Positions 13,484-22,453 of a stretch of 41,337 nt of DNA are shown here, one piece after another (the stretch's first letter is position 1; every line of letters starts with the position of its first letter). The stretch spans positions 1 through 41,337 of the forward strand of contig JAFTWW010000003.1 in the NCBI GenBank assembly GCA_017465085.1. Reading direction: 5' to 3'. Source of the stretch: Clostridia bacterium (lineage in GTDB: Bacteria; Bacillota; Clostridia; Oscillospirales; Acutalibacteraceae). The notes under the pieces are model-generated. The model worked only from the letters and a program-made list of their open reading frames with translations, searched no databases and was not told the origin of the DNA. A program made the translations under genes and the position numbers.

Positions 13484-15964
13484 TTATTCATATTCATCTC
13501 TAAGTAAGGTAAGCTGTTCTTTTATGGCTCCCTCAAAGTTTCTATCTTCAAATGAATCAAAGTTTATGCGGCAGGTTTTATAGTGGGGATTATAATGGTC
13601 CATACCCATAGCGGCATTTATGTGACCCTTTCTTGATGCCGAAACCTTAGCCTCGGCAACAATTCTGCTTACCCTTTCCTTAAAGCAACCGTTATCGGTT
13701 ATAAGGCTCTCGCCCTCTATCTCAACCTTCACCTCATCCATTGTTTTAGCGGAAACGGTGAGTGAGGTTGTAAGGGTTTCGCTATCATAGATAGACTGGG
13801 CCTTAATCTCTTTGCCGTTTACAAAGGCTTTAACCTTAATATCCTTATTAAAGCCACGAAGGTGGATATTCCACTCTCGATTTTCGGGGATAAGGGAGGT
13901 ATCTCCCTTTGCGGCGGCAATCTTAAAGGTGGCGTTCTCTCCCCACTCGAGTGACATTTCGGTGGTTGAGAAGGCTCCATCCTTATAAGAATTATATTCG
14001 CCCTCATCCTCATAAAGAGTAAAGCTATTGGACGCGGCGGGGAACACATAAATATCCATCTTATCGCTGGAGCCCAAGTGATTATCCCCTGCCTTGTGGG
14101 CGTTCATAGGAACAATGGCGCCCGCCTTTGCAAATACGGGATAATCCTCGGTTCTGCGATAGAAATCCATTACCCTACCCTTAAGGCTTTCGTAATGAAG
14201 ACCGTTTAAGAAATCAAACCAATCGCCTTTGGGTAGCCAACCCGTAGCCTTGCCTAAGTTAACAACGCTATCATTAGGCTCGGTGATGGGGCAAACCATA
14301 AGCTCTGAGCCGAACAGATACTGATTTCTGAATTTATAAGCATCCTCGTTCTTTGGATATGCATAGTATAGCGGCTGCATCAAAGGCTCTAAATCCTTGT
14401 GATTACGGTAGGTCATAGTATAAAGATAAGGGAAGAGCTGATGGCGGAGCCTCATCCATTTTTTAAGGATTGGCTCATAGGTCTTGCCGTAGGCCCAAGG
14501 CGTTTTTTCCAAATACTTATCGCTGTTGCTGTGGAGGCGGTTTATGGGAGAAAGCACACCAAACTGCAGCCAACGGGTTGCGATTTCGCCGTTGGTGTAA
14601 CCGCTTGTGTGACCGCCTATATCGTGACTCCACCAGCTATAGCCCACATTAGATGCGGTGGCGGTGAACTCAGGCTGATAATCAAGGCTATCCCAACAAA
14701 CATAAACATCGCCCGAAAAACCTACGGGGTAACGGTGGGAGCCGTAACCTGAATAGCGGGAGAAGAACATAGGCCTCTTGCCTTCCCGCATAATATCAAC
14801 TATATGGTAGTGATTGAGCATCCAAAGTGGGTCTGCCTTTTCGAGTTCGTTTTTGTATTCACCTTCGCGGTTTGCCTCGTGAATCCAATCATAGTTGGTG
14901 CCCTGCTGCCAATCCATCCACCAAAAATCAATTCCATCCTCTTCGTAAGGGTGGTGGAGGATATCAAAATAGTTCTCCATAAAGTCCTTCGAAAGAACAT
15001 CAAAGGGGACTCTTCTTTTAGTGGTGGGGTCTATGCCGCAGGCCTTTGCCATCTCTTCGTACATATCCTCATGGGCGGCAACGCCGCTTGCGGGATGAAG
15101 ATTAAGGGAGGTTTTAAGGCCTCTTTCGTGCATATCCTTTATGAACTTTTTATAATCGGGGAAATATTGAGGATTCCAGCTATATCCCGTCCATCCGTTA
15201 GTGAAGCGTTTATCTTCCTCTTGATATTCCTCGGGCACCTTTGTGGTATGCCAATCCATATCCACAACGCCAACGGTAAAGGGAACATCCTCATTGGCAA
15301 AGCGGTCCATAAGGTCAATATATTCATCCTGAGTATATTTATGGAAACGGCTCCACCAGTTGCCTAAAGCGTAAGCGGGAAGCATTGGGGGCGCTCCTGT
15401 TAGCCTATAAAAATCCTTAATGGCATCAAGGTAGTTATAGCCATAGCCGAAAAAATAAATATCTTTATTTCCCTTATTTCTCACCTCTACCCAGCCATCT
15501 TCACCCAAAACTACGGTATCGCTATCATCAATAACAGAAAAACCGAAGCGGGAAATAACGCCGTTATCAATAGGCACCCTGCCGTGAGCCATATCAAGCG
15601 TTCTTGCGGTGCCGCCAAGGGTTTCAAACTCATCACCGAAGCTCCAGGAGGATGCAGGCTCACCCTTTAATTTGATTTTAAGGGTATCATTGGAAAAATC
15701 CGCATTCTCGGTATAGGTTATAATAACCTCTTTGGTTTCGGCGGTAACTACGCCATCTTCCACCCTTGACTCAATTTCACACTCGGGGAAATCTCGGTGG
15801 AAAACTACCTGACTCGCCCTATCCTCAAATACTCCCTCGGGGGAATATTCAAGGCGGATAAGCCTATCGGTTAAAGCTGTGAAACGGTAGCTTTTACCGA
15901 TTAACATACTCTTTGGGTTTGCATTAGGGGTTACATTCCATTTGAAGCGTTTATTATTTGACAT
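13484..15964 (-). CDS. GH31 family glycosidase, copy A
   Basis: This 826-residue protein has no signal peptide, so it is probably cytoplasmic. An N-terminal galactose-mutarotase-like beta domain (about 1-190) is followed by the (beta/alpha)8 barrel. The catalytic nucleophile is expected at D351 in FWWMDWQQGT, and the acid/base at D419 in the HRYPVGFSGD segment. Proximal and distal beta domains follow, including DUF5110-like VFPAASNSFTLYEDEG. An extra helical tail of about 60 residues ends the protein. GH31 enzymes cleave alpha-glucosides, alpha-xylosides or sulfoquinovosides; the WMDWQQG variant does not let me choose. It is a tandem paralogue of the next gene with near-identical N-terminal blocks, and has its own promoter. 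Confidence 0.9.
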   Translation of the reverse strand: MSNNKRFKWNVTPNANPKSMLIGKSYRFTALTDRLIRLEYSPEGVFEDRASQVVFHRDFPECEIESRVEDGVVTAETKEVIITYTENADFSNDTLKIKLKGEPASSWSFGDEFETLGGTARTLDMAHGRVPIDNGVISRFGFSVIDDSDTVVLGEDGWVEVRNKGNKDIYFFGYGYNYLDAIKDFYRLTGAPPMLPAYALGNWWSRFHKYTQDEYIDLMDRFANEDVPFTVGVVDMDWHTTKVPEEYQEEDKRFTNGWTGYSWNPQYFPDYKKFIKDMHERGLKTSLNLHPASGVAAHEDMYEEMAKACGIDPTTKRRVPFDVLSKDFMENYFDILHHPYEEDGIDFWWMDWQQGTNYDWIHEANREGEYKNELEKADPLWMLNHYHIVDIMREGKRPMFFSRYSGYGSHRYPVGFSGDVYVCWDSLDYQPEFTATASNVGYSWWSHDIGGHTSGYTNGEIATRWLQFGVLSPINRLHSNSDKYLEKTPWAYGKTYEPILKKWMRLRHQLFPYLYTMTYRNHKDLEPLMQPLYYAYPKNEDAYKFRNQYLFGSELMVCPITEPNDSVVNLGKATGWLPKGDWFDFLNGLHYESLKGRVMDFYRRTEDYPVFAKAGAIVPMNAHKAGDNHLGSSDKMDIYVFPAASNSFTLYEDEGEYNSYKDGAFSTTEMSLEWGENATFKIAAAKGDTSLIPENREWNIHLRGFNKDIKVKAFVNGKEIKAQSIYDSETLTTSLTVSAKTMDEVKVEIEGESLITDNGCFKERVSRIVAEAKVSASRKGHINAAMGMDHYNPHYKTCRINFDSFEDRNFEGAIKEQLTLLRDEYE

Positions 15965-15993
15965 AATATCACCGCCAAGTTTTATTTTTCTTT

Positions 15994-16022
15994 ATAATAG
16001 CCTTGTCTGTGTATAAAATCAA
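15994..16022 (-). promoter_or_regulatory. Promoter of GH31 copy A
   Basis: Reverse strand: TTGATT (16017-16022), 17 bases, TATTAT (15994-15999), in the 98-base gap between the two GH31 genes. Confidence 0.6.
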
Positions 16023-16062
16023 GGGGAAAAATCGCAGTTTTGCCCATTTTATAAAAAAGTTT

Positions 16063-18570
16063 TTACACTCCGCCCCAGCCTTCATACAAATCGGCCAAAA
16101 GGGTTAACCGCTCCCTTATTGCCTCTACTACATATCTCTCCTCGTAAGAAAGATTAGCTGTGTTATGCATTCTTCTGTAATTGCTAAGGCTTCCATATTG
16201 GGGATTTGGCATATTTACTGCCTCGTAAAGCTCGTTTTTACGGTTTGCGGGAACCCTGCTCTCAACTATAAGCCTCTTCATCCGCTCTCTAATATCGCCG
16301 TTATCGGTGATAAGGCTCTCGCCCGTAATCTCAAGCCTTACCTCATCCCTCGTTTTAGCGGTAACGGTAAGAACGGTGGTAAGGGTTTCGGCATCATAGA
16401 TAGCCTGAGCCTTAACCTCTTTGCCGTTTACAAAGGTATTTACCTTAATATCCTTATTAAAGCCGCGAAGATGGATATTCCATTTCCTCTCTTCAGGGAT
16501 AATCGAGGTATCGCCCTTGGCGGCATTTATGGTAAATACTGCCTCTTCGCCGAAGCTTAGTGACATCTCGGTAGTTGAGAAAGCACCCTTTTCATAATTG
16601 CTGTATTCGCCCTCATCCTCATAAAGAGTAAAGCTGTTATCTGCGGCTGGGAATACATAAATATCCATTTCCGCTTTGGAGCCCAAGGTGTTATCGCCTG
16701 CTTTGTGTGTGTTCATAGGAACAATGGCTCCCGCCTTTGCAAATACGGGATAATCCTCAAGACTGCGGTAGAAATCCATAGTTCTGCCCTTGCTTTTATA
16801 ATGCAGACCGCTGAAGAAATCAAACCAATCGCCCTTTGGTAGCCAACCCGTTGCTTTTGCCATATATGCAACATCATCGCAGGGCTCGGTTATGGGGCAA
16901 ACCATAAGCTCTGAGCCGAACATAAACTGATTTTTATGGCTATATGCATCGGAATTTTTTGGATACCTATAATACATAGGCTGTACCGTAGGCTCAAGGT
17001 CCTTGTGATTGCGGTAGTTCATAGTGTATATATAGGGGAAAAGCTGATGACGAAGTCTAAGACAGCTTTTCATCATAGGCTCATATTTTTCTCCATAAGC
17101 CCAAGGCTCCTTGCAAACGAAGGGATCGTTTGTGCTATGGAGGCGGTTTATGGGAGAAAATACGCCCAACTGCATCCAACGGATAACAAGCTCGGGATTA
17201 GCATAGCCCTTGCAGTGACCGCCGATATCGTGACTCCACCAGCTATAGCCCACATTAGATGCGGTGGCGGTAAATTCGGGTTGAAAATCAAGGGATTCCC
17301 AAGTAACATAGGTATCTCCCGAGAAGCCTACGGGGTAGCGGTGGGAGCCGTGACCTGAGTAACGGGAGAAGAACATGGGCCTCTTGCCGTTTCTCGAAAT
17401 ATCCAATATATGAAGGTGGTTAAGCATCCAGAGAGGGTCTGCCTTTTCCCTTTCATCCTTTATATCATAGCCTTCGGTCCAGTGAAGCCAACGGTAATCC
17501 GTTCCCTGCTGCCAATCCATCCACCAGAAATCAACGCCATCTTCTTCGTGGGGGTGGTGTAGGATATCAAAGTAGTTTTCCATAAACTCCTTTGATAAAA
17601 CGTTGAAGGGCACCCTTTTTTTAGTCGCAGGGTCTATGCCGCAGGCCTTTGCCATCTCTTCATACATATCCTCATGGGCGGCAACTCCGCTTGCGGGGTG
17701 AAGATTCAAGGCGGTTTTCAGATTTTTATCGTGAAGGTTTTTCAAAAAGGCCTTATGGTCAGGGAAAAGCTCCTTATTCCAGCTATATCCCGTCCATCCG
17801 TTTGTGAAATAAGAAATATCAAGCTTCCTTACCTCCTCAGGCACCTTTGTGATATGCCAATCCATATCAATAACGGCAACCGAAAAGGGAACATCCTCCG
17901 CCTTGAAGCGTTCCATTAAATCGATATATTCCTGTTGGGTATAAGCATAATAACGGCTCCACCAGTTGCCTAAAGCGTATGCGGGAAGCATTGGGGGCGC
18001 TCCTGTTAGCCTATAAAAATCTTTAATAGCATCAAGGTAGTTATAGCCGTAGCCAAAGAAATAAATATCGCGGTTTCCCTTATTTCTTAACTCTACCCAG
18101 CCATCTTCGCCAAGGCAAATGCTTTCGCTATCATCAATAACCGAAAATCCGTTTCTCGAAATTACGCCCTTATCAACGGCGCAACGGCCGTTAATGCAAT
18201 CAAGCGTTCTTGCAGTACCGCCAAGGGTTTCAAACTCATCTCCGAAACTCCAGGAGGATGCAGGCTCACCCTTTAATTTAATTTTAAGGGTATCATTGGA
18301 AAAATCCGCATTCTCGGTATAGGTTATGATAACCTCTTTGGTTTCAGCGGTAACTACGCCATCTTCCACCTTTGACTTAATTTCACACTCTGGGAAATCT
18401 CGGTGGAAAACCACCTGACTCGCCCTATCCTCAAATACTCCATCATAGGAATATTCAAGGCGGATAAGTCTATCGGTTAAAGCTGTGAAACGGTAGTTTT
18501 TACCGATTAACATACTCTTTTCGTTTGCCTTGGGTGAAACCTTCCATACAAATCTATCATTTTTGGTCAT
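16063..18570 (-). CDS. GH31 family glycosidase, copy B
   Basis: This 835-residue paralogue has the same domain order as copy A, with nucleophile D352 (FWWMDWQQGT) and acid/base D419 (HRYPVGFSGD). It likewise lacks a signal peptide. Identity to copy A is mosaic: the stretch from VFEDRASQVVFHRDF to GGTARTLD and the NYLDAIKDFYRLTG block are almost unchanged in protein and DNA. Barrel loops (e.g. around residues 250-290) and the C-terminal helical tail differ clearly. That pattern suggests duplication followed by local gene conversion, with specificity loops diverging. It lies first in transcription order, behind a direct-repeat operator candidate, and is divergent from a sugar-phosphate isomerase gene. 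Confidence 0.9.
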   Translation of the reverse strand: MTKNDRFVWKVSPKANEKSMLIGKNYRFTALTDRLIRLEYSYDGVFEDRASQVVFHRDFPECEIKSKVEDGVVTAETKEVIITYTENADFSNDTLKIKLKGEPASSWSFGDEFETLGGTARTLDCINGRCAVDKGVISRNGFSVIDDSESICLGEDGWVELRNKGNRDIYFFGYGYNYLDAIKDFYRLTGAPPMLPAYALGNWWSRYYAYTQQEYIDLMERFKAEDVPFSVAVIDMDWHITKVPEEVRKLDISYFTNGWTGYSWNKELFPDHKAFLKNLHDKNLKTALNLHPASGVAAHEDMYEEMAKACGIDPATKKRVPFNVLSKEFMENYFDILHHPHEEDGVDFWWMDWQQGTDYRWLHWTEGYDIKDEREKADPLWMLNHLHILDISRNGKRPMFFSRYSGHGSHRYPVGFSGDTYVTWESLDFQPEFTATASNVGYSWWSHDIGGHCKGYANPELVIRWMQLGVFSPINRLHSTNDPFVCKEPWAYGEKYEPMMKSCLRLRHQLFPYIYTMNYRNHKDLEPTVQPMYYRYPKNSDAYSHKNQFMFGSELMVCPITEPCDDVAYMAKATGWLPKGDWFDFFSGLHYKSKGRTMDFYRSLEDYPVFAKAGAIVPMNTHKAGDNTLGSKAEMDIYVFPAADNSFTLYEDEGEYSNYEKGAFSTTEMSLSFGEEAVFTINAAKGDTSIIPEERKWNIHLRGFNKDIKVNTFVNGKEVKAQAIYDAETLTTVLTVTAKTRDEVRLEITGESLITDNGDIRERMKRLIVESRVPANRKNELYEAVNMPNPQYGSLSNYRRMHNTANLSYEERYVVEAIRERLTLLADLYEGWGGV

Positions 18571-18611
18571 AAAAGCACCGCCTTTTTGAGACTTAAACTC
18601 ATAATACCTTA

Positions 18612-18640
18612 ATAATAAAAGATTGCACCCCGAAAAGCAA
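18612..18640 (-). promoter_or_regulatory. Promoter of GH31 copy B
   Basis: Reverse strand: TTGCTT (18635-18640), 17 bases, TATTAT (18612-18617). The weak -35 would suit an activator-dependent promoter. Confidence 0.5.
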
Positions 18641-18643
18641 GAA

Positions 18644-18675
18644 ATATATTGCGATGTTTTTAGCCATATATTGCG
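18644..18675 (-). promoter_or_regulatory. Direct-repeat operator candidate upstream of GH31 copy B
   Basis: CGCAATATAT occurs twice on the reverse strand (18644-18653 and 18666-18675), 22 bases start to start, about two helical turns. It sits just upstream of the weak -35. The spacing suits a dimeric or AraC-like activator. Confidence 0.45.
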
Positions 18676-18733
18676 GTTTTTGTACAGATTTTACATTATT
18701 GCCCCTTTCCACTTGTTGTTTTTGACCTCTTGC

Positions 18734-18761
18734 TTGACAAGGGGATTTTCCGTGTTAAAAT
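18734..18761 (+). promoter_or_regulatory. Promoter of the sugar-phosphate isomerase gene
   Basis: TTGACA (18734-18739), 16 bases, TAAAAT (18756-18761), about 36 bases before ATG 18798. Confidence 0.65.
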
Positions 18762-18797
18762 GAAAATGAAATCTTTTATTAAAAGGAGTTGCTTTTT

Positions 18798-19370
18798 ATG
18801 AAAACCGTTAAGGACAAATACTTAGTTGTTGGCGCTGACTTTGCGGGCTATCCCTTAAAGGAAGCCGTTGTTGCCCATCTTAAAGAGAAGGGCTGGAAAA
18901 TCGAGGATTTAGGCGTAGTTGCTACCAGCGATCCCGATGATACCGAGAATATGTTCCATCGCGTAGGTCTTCGCGTTGGAAGCAAAATCTCTGAAGGCGA
19001 GTATGAGAGAGCTCTCCTTTTCTGCGGAACGGGTATGGGCATCCATATTGCCGCAAGCAAGTGCCCCCATGTTCACGCAGGTGTTGTTGAGAGCGTTCCC
19101 GCAGCGCTGAGAGCCATTACAGGCAACGGCGTAAACGTTCTTGCTATGGGCGCATTTTACGTTGCTCCCGCCATGGGCTGTGATATTGCCGATGCTTACT
19201 TAAACGCCGAGCTTGGCTCAGGCTATGAGTGGTGGTACAATTTCTATGAGTTCCACAAGCTTGCAATTGATGAGCTTGAAGCCTTTGATTATGAGGAATA
19301 TAAGAAGAACGGCTTTAAGATGGAGCATCTGGGCGATTACCCGCTGAAGCTTGAAAAGAAGCCTGAATAA
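18798..19370 (+). CDS. RpiB/LacA/LacB-type sugar-phosphate isomerase
   Basis: This 190-residue protein begins at ATG 18798, nine bases after AAAGGAG; a TTG at 18789 abuts the ribosome site and is rejected. Family motifs are VVGADFAGYPLKE (phosphate/His region), IEDLGV and LLFCGTGMGIHIAASK, with C76 at the position of the catalytic Cys of RpiB. NGVNVLAMGAF follows. RpiB is about 150 residues; the extra C-terminal ~40 residues (from EWWYNFYEF) are unusual and also seen in some uncharacterised gut homologues. Known relatives isomerise ribose-5-phosphate, allose-6-phosphate or galactose-6-phosphate. Position opposite the GH31 pair suggests a role in processing the released sugar. Confidence 0.8.
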   Translation: MKTVKDKYLVVGADFAGYPLKEAVVAHLKEKGWKIEDLGVVATSDPDDTENMFHRVGLRVGSKISEGEYERALLFCGTGMGIHIAASKCPHVHAGVVESVPAALRAITGNGVNVLAMGAFYVAPAMGCDIADAYLNAELGSGYEWWYNFYEFHKLAIDELEAFDYEEYKKNGFKMEHLGDYPLKLEKKPE

Positions 19371-19382
19371 CATATAAAAATA

Positions 19383-19418
19383 AAAAAGCAGACGGATGCG
19401 CGCATCTGTCTGCTTTTT
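19383..19418 (+). terminator. Rho-independent terminator of the isomerase gene
   Basis: AAAAAGCAGACGGATG, CGCG loop, CATCTGTCTGCTTTTTT (one G-T pair). Confidence 0.9.
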
Positions 19419-19474
19419 TATTATCTATTATTTGTACTCATTAGTATCTACATATATAATGTCGAAATATGCCG

Positions 19475-19503
19475 TTGACTATTTACCCATTTTAATGTAT
19501 AAT
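19475..19503 (+). promoter_or_regulatory. Promoter of the CDP-sugar/surface-glycan operon
   Basis: TTGACT (19475-19480), 17 bases, TATAAT (19498-19503). It leaves a leader of about 80 bases before ATG 19591, with no recognised riboswitch. It is the only clear promoter seen before the terminator at 34159. Confidence 0.8.
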
Positions 19504-19590
19504 ACAATAGAATAGGTGTGTTGTGCTCATTTGTGGGCGCTCATACCCAAAACTACTTGCAAAAAATAAATCGCAAAGGAAGTAGAAATT

Positions 19591-20370
19591 ATGAAAGTTG
19601 TTATTCTTGCAGGCGGATTCGGAACCCGTATTTCTGAGGAGAGTCAATTCAAACCCAAGCCCATGCTTGAGATTGGCGGCAAGCCGATTTTATGGCACAT
19701 TATGAAGGAATATGCCTACTATGGCTTTACCGAGTTTGTAATCTGCGCAGGCTACAAGCAGCACGTTATAAAGGAATGGTTTGCTGATTATTTCCTCCAC
19801 AACAGCGATATCACCTTTGATTTCACCAGCGGCAAGAACGATATGATCGTTCACAATCAGCATTGCGAGCCCTGGAAGGTTACCGTTGTTGATACAGGCC
19901 TTAATACTATGACAGGCGGCCGCATCAAGCGCATCAAGCAGTATATCGGTGATGAGACCTTTATGATGACCTACGGCGATGGCGTTTGTGATGTTGATAT
20001 AAAGGCCTTGGTTGATTTCCATAAGGCTCACGGCAAGATAGCTACCCTTACCGCTGTTACCATGGATCAGGAAAAGGGCGTTTTGGATATCGGCGGTGAC
20101 TATGCCGTTAAATCCTTCCGCGAGAAGAATAAGAACGATTCCGCTCCCATAAATGCAGGCTATATGGTTTTAGAGCCCGAGATATTCGATTACATCGAGG
20201 GAGATGATACCGTATTCGAAAGAGCTCCCCTTGAGAGCCTTGCCAAAGAAGGCCAGCTCATGAGCTTTATGCACAAGGGCTTCTGGCAGTGTATGGATAC
20301 CAAGAGAGAGATGGAGATGCTGGAGAAGCATCTTAAGAAGGGTACTGCTCCCTGGAAGAAATGGGAGTAA
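19591..20370 (+). CDS. rfbF: Glucose-1-phosphate cytidylyltransferase
   Basis: This 259-residue enzyme makes CDP-glucose from CTP and glucose-1-phosphate, the first step of CDP-3,6-dideoxyhexose synthesis. The nucleotide-binding start is LAGGFGTRISEES (residues 6-18) with KPKPMLEIGGKPI. The catalytic Asp motif is MMTYGDGVCDVD, and the C-terminal FERAPLESLA, HKGFWQCMDT and ending match the family at full length. ATG 19591 follows AAAGGAAG. A GGGAG within its last codons (20363-20367) serves the next gene, implying coupling. It is equivalent to DdhA. Confidence 0.95.
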   Translation: MKVVILAGGFGTRISEESQFKPKPMLEIGGKPILWHIMKEYAYYGFTEFVICAGYKQHVIKEWFADYFLHNSDITFDFTSGKNDMIVHNQHCEPWKVTVVDTGLNTMTGGRIKRIKQYIGDETFMMTYGDGVCDVDIKALVDFHKAHGKIATLTAVTMDQEKGVLDIGGDYAVKSFREKNKNDSAPINAGYMVLEPEIFDYIEGDDTVFERAPLESLAKEGQLMSFMHKGFWQCMDTKREMEMLEKHLKKGTAPWKKWE

Positions 20371-20378
20371 TATAAAAA

Positions 20379-22427
20379 ATGTCTTTGAAAGCAAAGAGTG
20401 AACAAAGCGGTGTTGTTTTTTACTCTTTCTTCGGCGCATTTCTTTTAACTCTTTTGGTTTGTTTTCTCCTATCCTTTGTTCCAAACGAGTTGGATGTTGC
20501 AACGATAAAGGCCTCCTTTGTTCCCTCCGTTAAAAACTTTGTGGCCGAAACCTCCGAGAAGCTGCAATACATTCTCGGAACGGTTACATTTGTTGTTTCC
20601 TATTTTCTTATAGGAGCTGCTGTGAAACGAAGCAATCGGCAGAGCATCATAAATGCCGACTATGGCATAAGCATTCTGCTAATACTAATGCTGGGCCTGT
20701 TTATAACCGTGTTATCGCTTAAAAACCCCTTCATAAAAAATCTTCCTGATTCTGTTCAGGTTGCCTTTTTTGTGTGCCTCGGGGTATGCGCGGCAACGGC
20801 AGTGCTTTTCTGCATTTTCCCATTGGGACGTTATATCAGCGAATTTTTTAAGGATAAGCAGGAGTTTTTCAATTCGATTTTTTTGGTGCTCGGCCTTGTT
20901 GCCATTATGGCGGTTAGCGCCTTCTTCTCGAGGGAAACCTATTTTTACGGCGCCCCTATGGTTGAACACCACACAGATGCCTACTTTTATCCCATATGGA
21001 AGGTTTGGTCGGGACAGTATCCCTTAGCGGATTTCAACAGCCTCTACGGCTACTACCCCTACTTCTTTGTGGCGATAATGGATTATATGGGCGGAGTTTC
21101 GATGGAAAACTTCTCCACCGTTATAAGCGTTATGGTGGCCCTTGTTTTTATCCTTATCTATTATGTGTTGTGGACAGTTTGTAAGCGTAAGATAATCGCC
21201 CTTTTGTGTCTGCTCTCCACACAGTATATTCTTGTTATGTACAATGTGGAGCTGACAGAGGATTTCTATCTGCAGTATCTTCCCCACAGAATGATAACCC
21301 TTTGTATGATTCTTGCAGTCTGCTGTGCCGATGCAAAGTATCGGGCAAAGCACGGCAAGGGCTCCGTCCTTTTGGAGACACTCGGTTGGGGTTGCTCGGG
21401 AATAGCGCTGCTTTGGAATCTTGATACGGGCGTTGTAGCTTGGCTCGGCTGGGCTATATATCTGTGCTTCGTTTATTTAGTTAACAATTCGATTTTCAGC
21501 AAGAAAACATGGCTTTATATCCTTATAACCCTCTTAAAAGCCGTTGCGGTTGCATTCATAAGCTTTGGCGTATTGCTCCTTCTCACCCTTCATCTCAGCG
21601 GTGAGTGGATAGGCTTTAAGGAGCTTTTCTGGGGACAGGGCGTTTTCTGGGGCTCGGGCTACTATATGCTAAAGATGAAGCTTTTCCATCCATGGCTTAT
21701 AGTGATGTTCACCTATGCCATTGCCCTTGCAATTTCTATTTCCCGTTTGAAAGACCTTCGCAAAGGTTGTGAAGAAAACAGGCAGGATTTTGTTAAAACC
21801 GCTCTTATGTTTATGTTGGCGGTTGTGGGCGTAGGCGTGTTTCTCTATTATCAGGGCAGGAGCCACGATTTTGTGTTTGTGGTTATTGTCTGGCCCGCTC
21901 TTATGTTGGCCGCTATGTTTGTTGACGGTGTCTTTAATCCCACCGTGGAAGAAAAACCGCCGATTTTTGCCAGAGCTACGGGCATCGGCTGGCGGGTGAT
22001 TTTGACCGCGCTGCTACTCACCTTCACAATCGGTTGGTGCGTTAATATGTTCTCCACCGATTATCTCGAGGATATAAAGAGCGAGGAATCGATTGATGTT
22101 TCGGGAGTGGAGTGCGAGGTAGAGGTTATTACCGAATCGGGCATTTCACCCGATGATGTGGAGCTTTTGACCTCCTTCGCCGCGGAAACCTATGAATATT
22201 TTGATGTTAGGTATATGCCGCCCACTCAAGCAGAGGTGGACATATTCACATATGAGGATGTTGATGAAATCAAGCAACTCCTTAAGACCACCGATAAAAA
22301 TGCAATTATAGGCAGTAAAACCCTTGGATATCTTAATCTGCGGAATAAAGAGGAGTTCCAAGCTCTTCTGGAATCCCGATTTACCCTTACGGAAATAGAT
22401 GGATATCTGGTTTGCTATAAAAAATAA
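20379..22427 (+). CDS. Large polytopic membrane protein, probable GT-C glycosyltransferase
   Basis: This 682-residue protein has roughly a dozen hydrophobic segments across residues ~15-560 and a soluble C-terminal part of about 110 residues, rich in acidic residues, ending TEIDGYLVCYKK. The first large outside loop contains EHHTDAYFYPIWKVWSGQ, then YPLADFNSLYGYYPYF. This is an acidic residue followed by an (Y/W)xxG-Y-xxDF pattern like GT-C enzymes of the PMT/GT39 type, which use polyprenyl-phosphate sugars. No precise family is recognised. It lies between rfbF and rfbG and is likely to transfer one of the sugars made by this operon to a surface polymer. Confidence 0.6.
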   Translation: MSLKAKSEQSGVVFYSFFGAFLLTLLVCFLLSFVPNELDVATIKASFVPSVKNFVAETSEKLQYILGTVTFVVSYFLIGAAVKRSNRQSIINADYGISILLILMLGLFITVLSLKNPFIKNLPDSVQVAFFVCLGVCAATAVLFCIFPLGRYISEFFKDKQEFFNSIFLVLGLVAIMAVSAFFSRETYFYGAPMVEHHTDAYFYPIWKVWSGQYPLADFNSLYGYYPYFFVAIMDYMGGVSMENFSTVISVMVALVFILIYYVLWTVCKRKIIALLCLLSTQYILVMYNVELTEDFYLQYLPHRMITLCMILAVCCADAKYRAKHGKGSVLLETLGWGCSGIALLWNLDTGVVAWLGWAIYLCFVYLVNNSIFSKKTWLYILITLLKAVAVAFISFGVLLLLTLHLSGEWIGFKELFWGQGVFWGSGYYMLKMKLFHPWLIVMFTYAIALAISISRLKDLRKGCEENRQDFVKTALMFMLAVVGVGVFLYYQGRSHDFVFVVIVWPALMLAAMFVDGVFNPTVEEKPPIFARATGIGWRVILTALLLTFTIGWCVNMFSTDYLEDIKSEESIDVSGVECEVEVITESGISPDDVELLTSFAAETYEYFDVRYMPPTQAEVDIFTYEDVDEIKQLLKTTDKNAIIGSKTLGYLNLRNKEEFQALLESRFTLTEIDGYLVCYKK

Positions 22428-22453
22428 ACAAGAAATTCCAATGAGGTGAAAAA

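Noticed and set aside
14804-15367. Plus-strand 187-codon frame inside GH31 copy A
   Set aside because: It is antisense to conserved catalytic-barrel sequence; the paralogue shows a similar shadow frame, explained by codon bias.
19504-19590. Riboswitch or leader attenuator before rfbF
   Set aside because: The ~80-base leader has a GCTCAT direct repeat but no recognised aptamer fold and no terminator hairpin.
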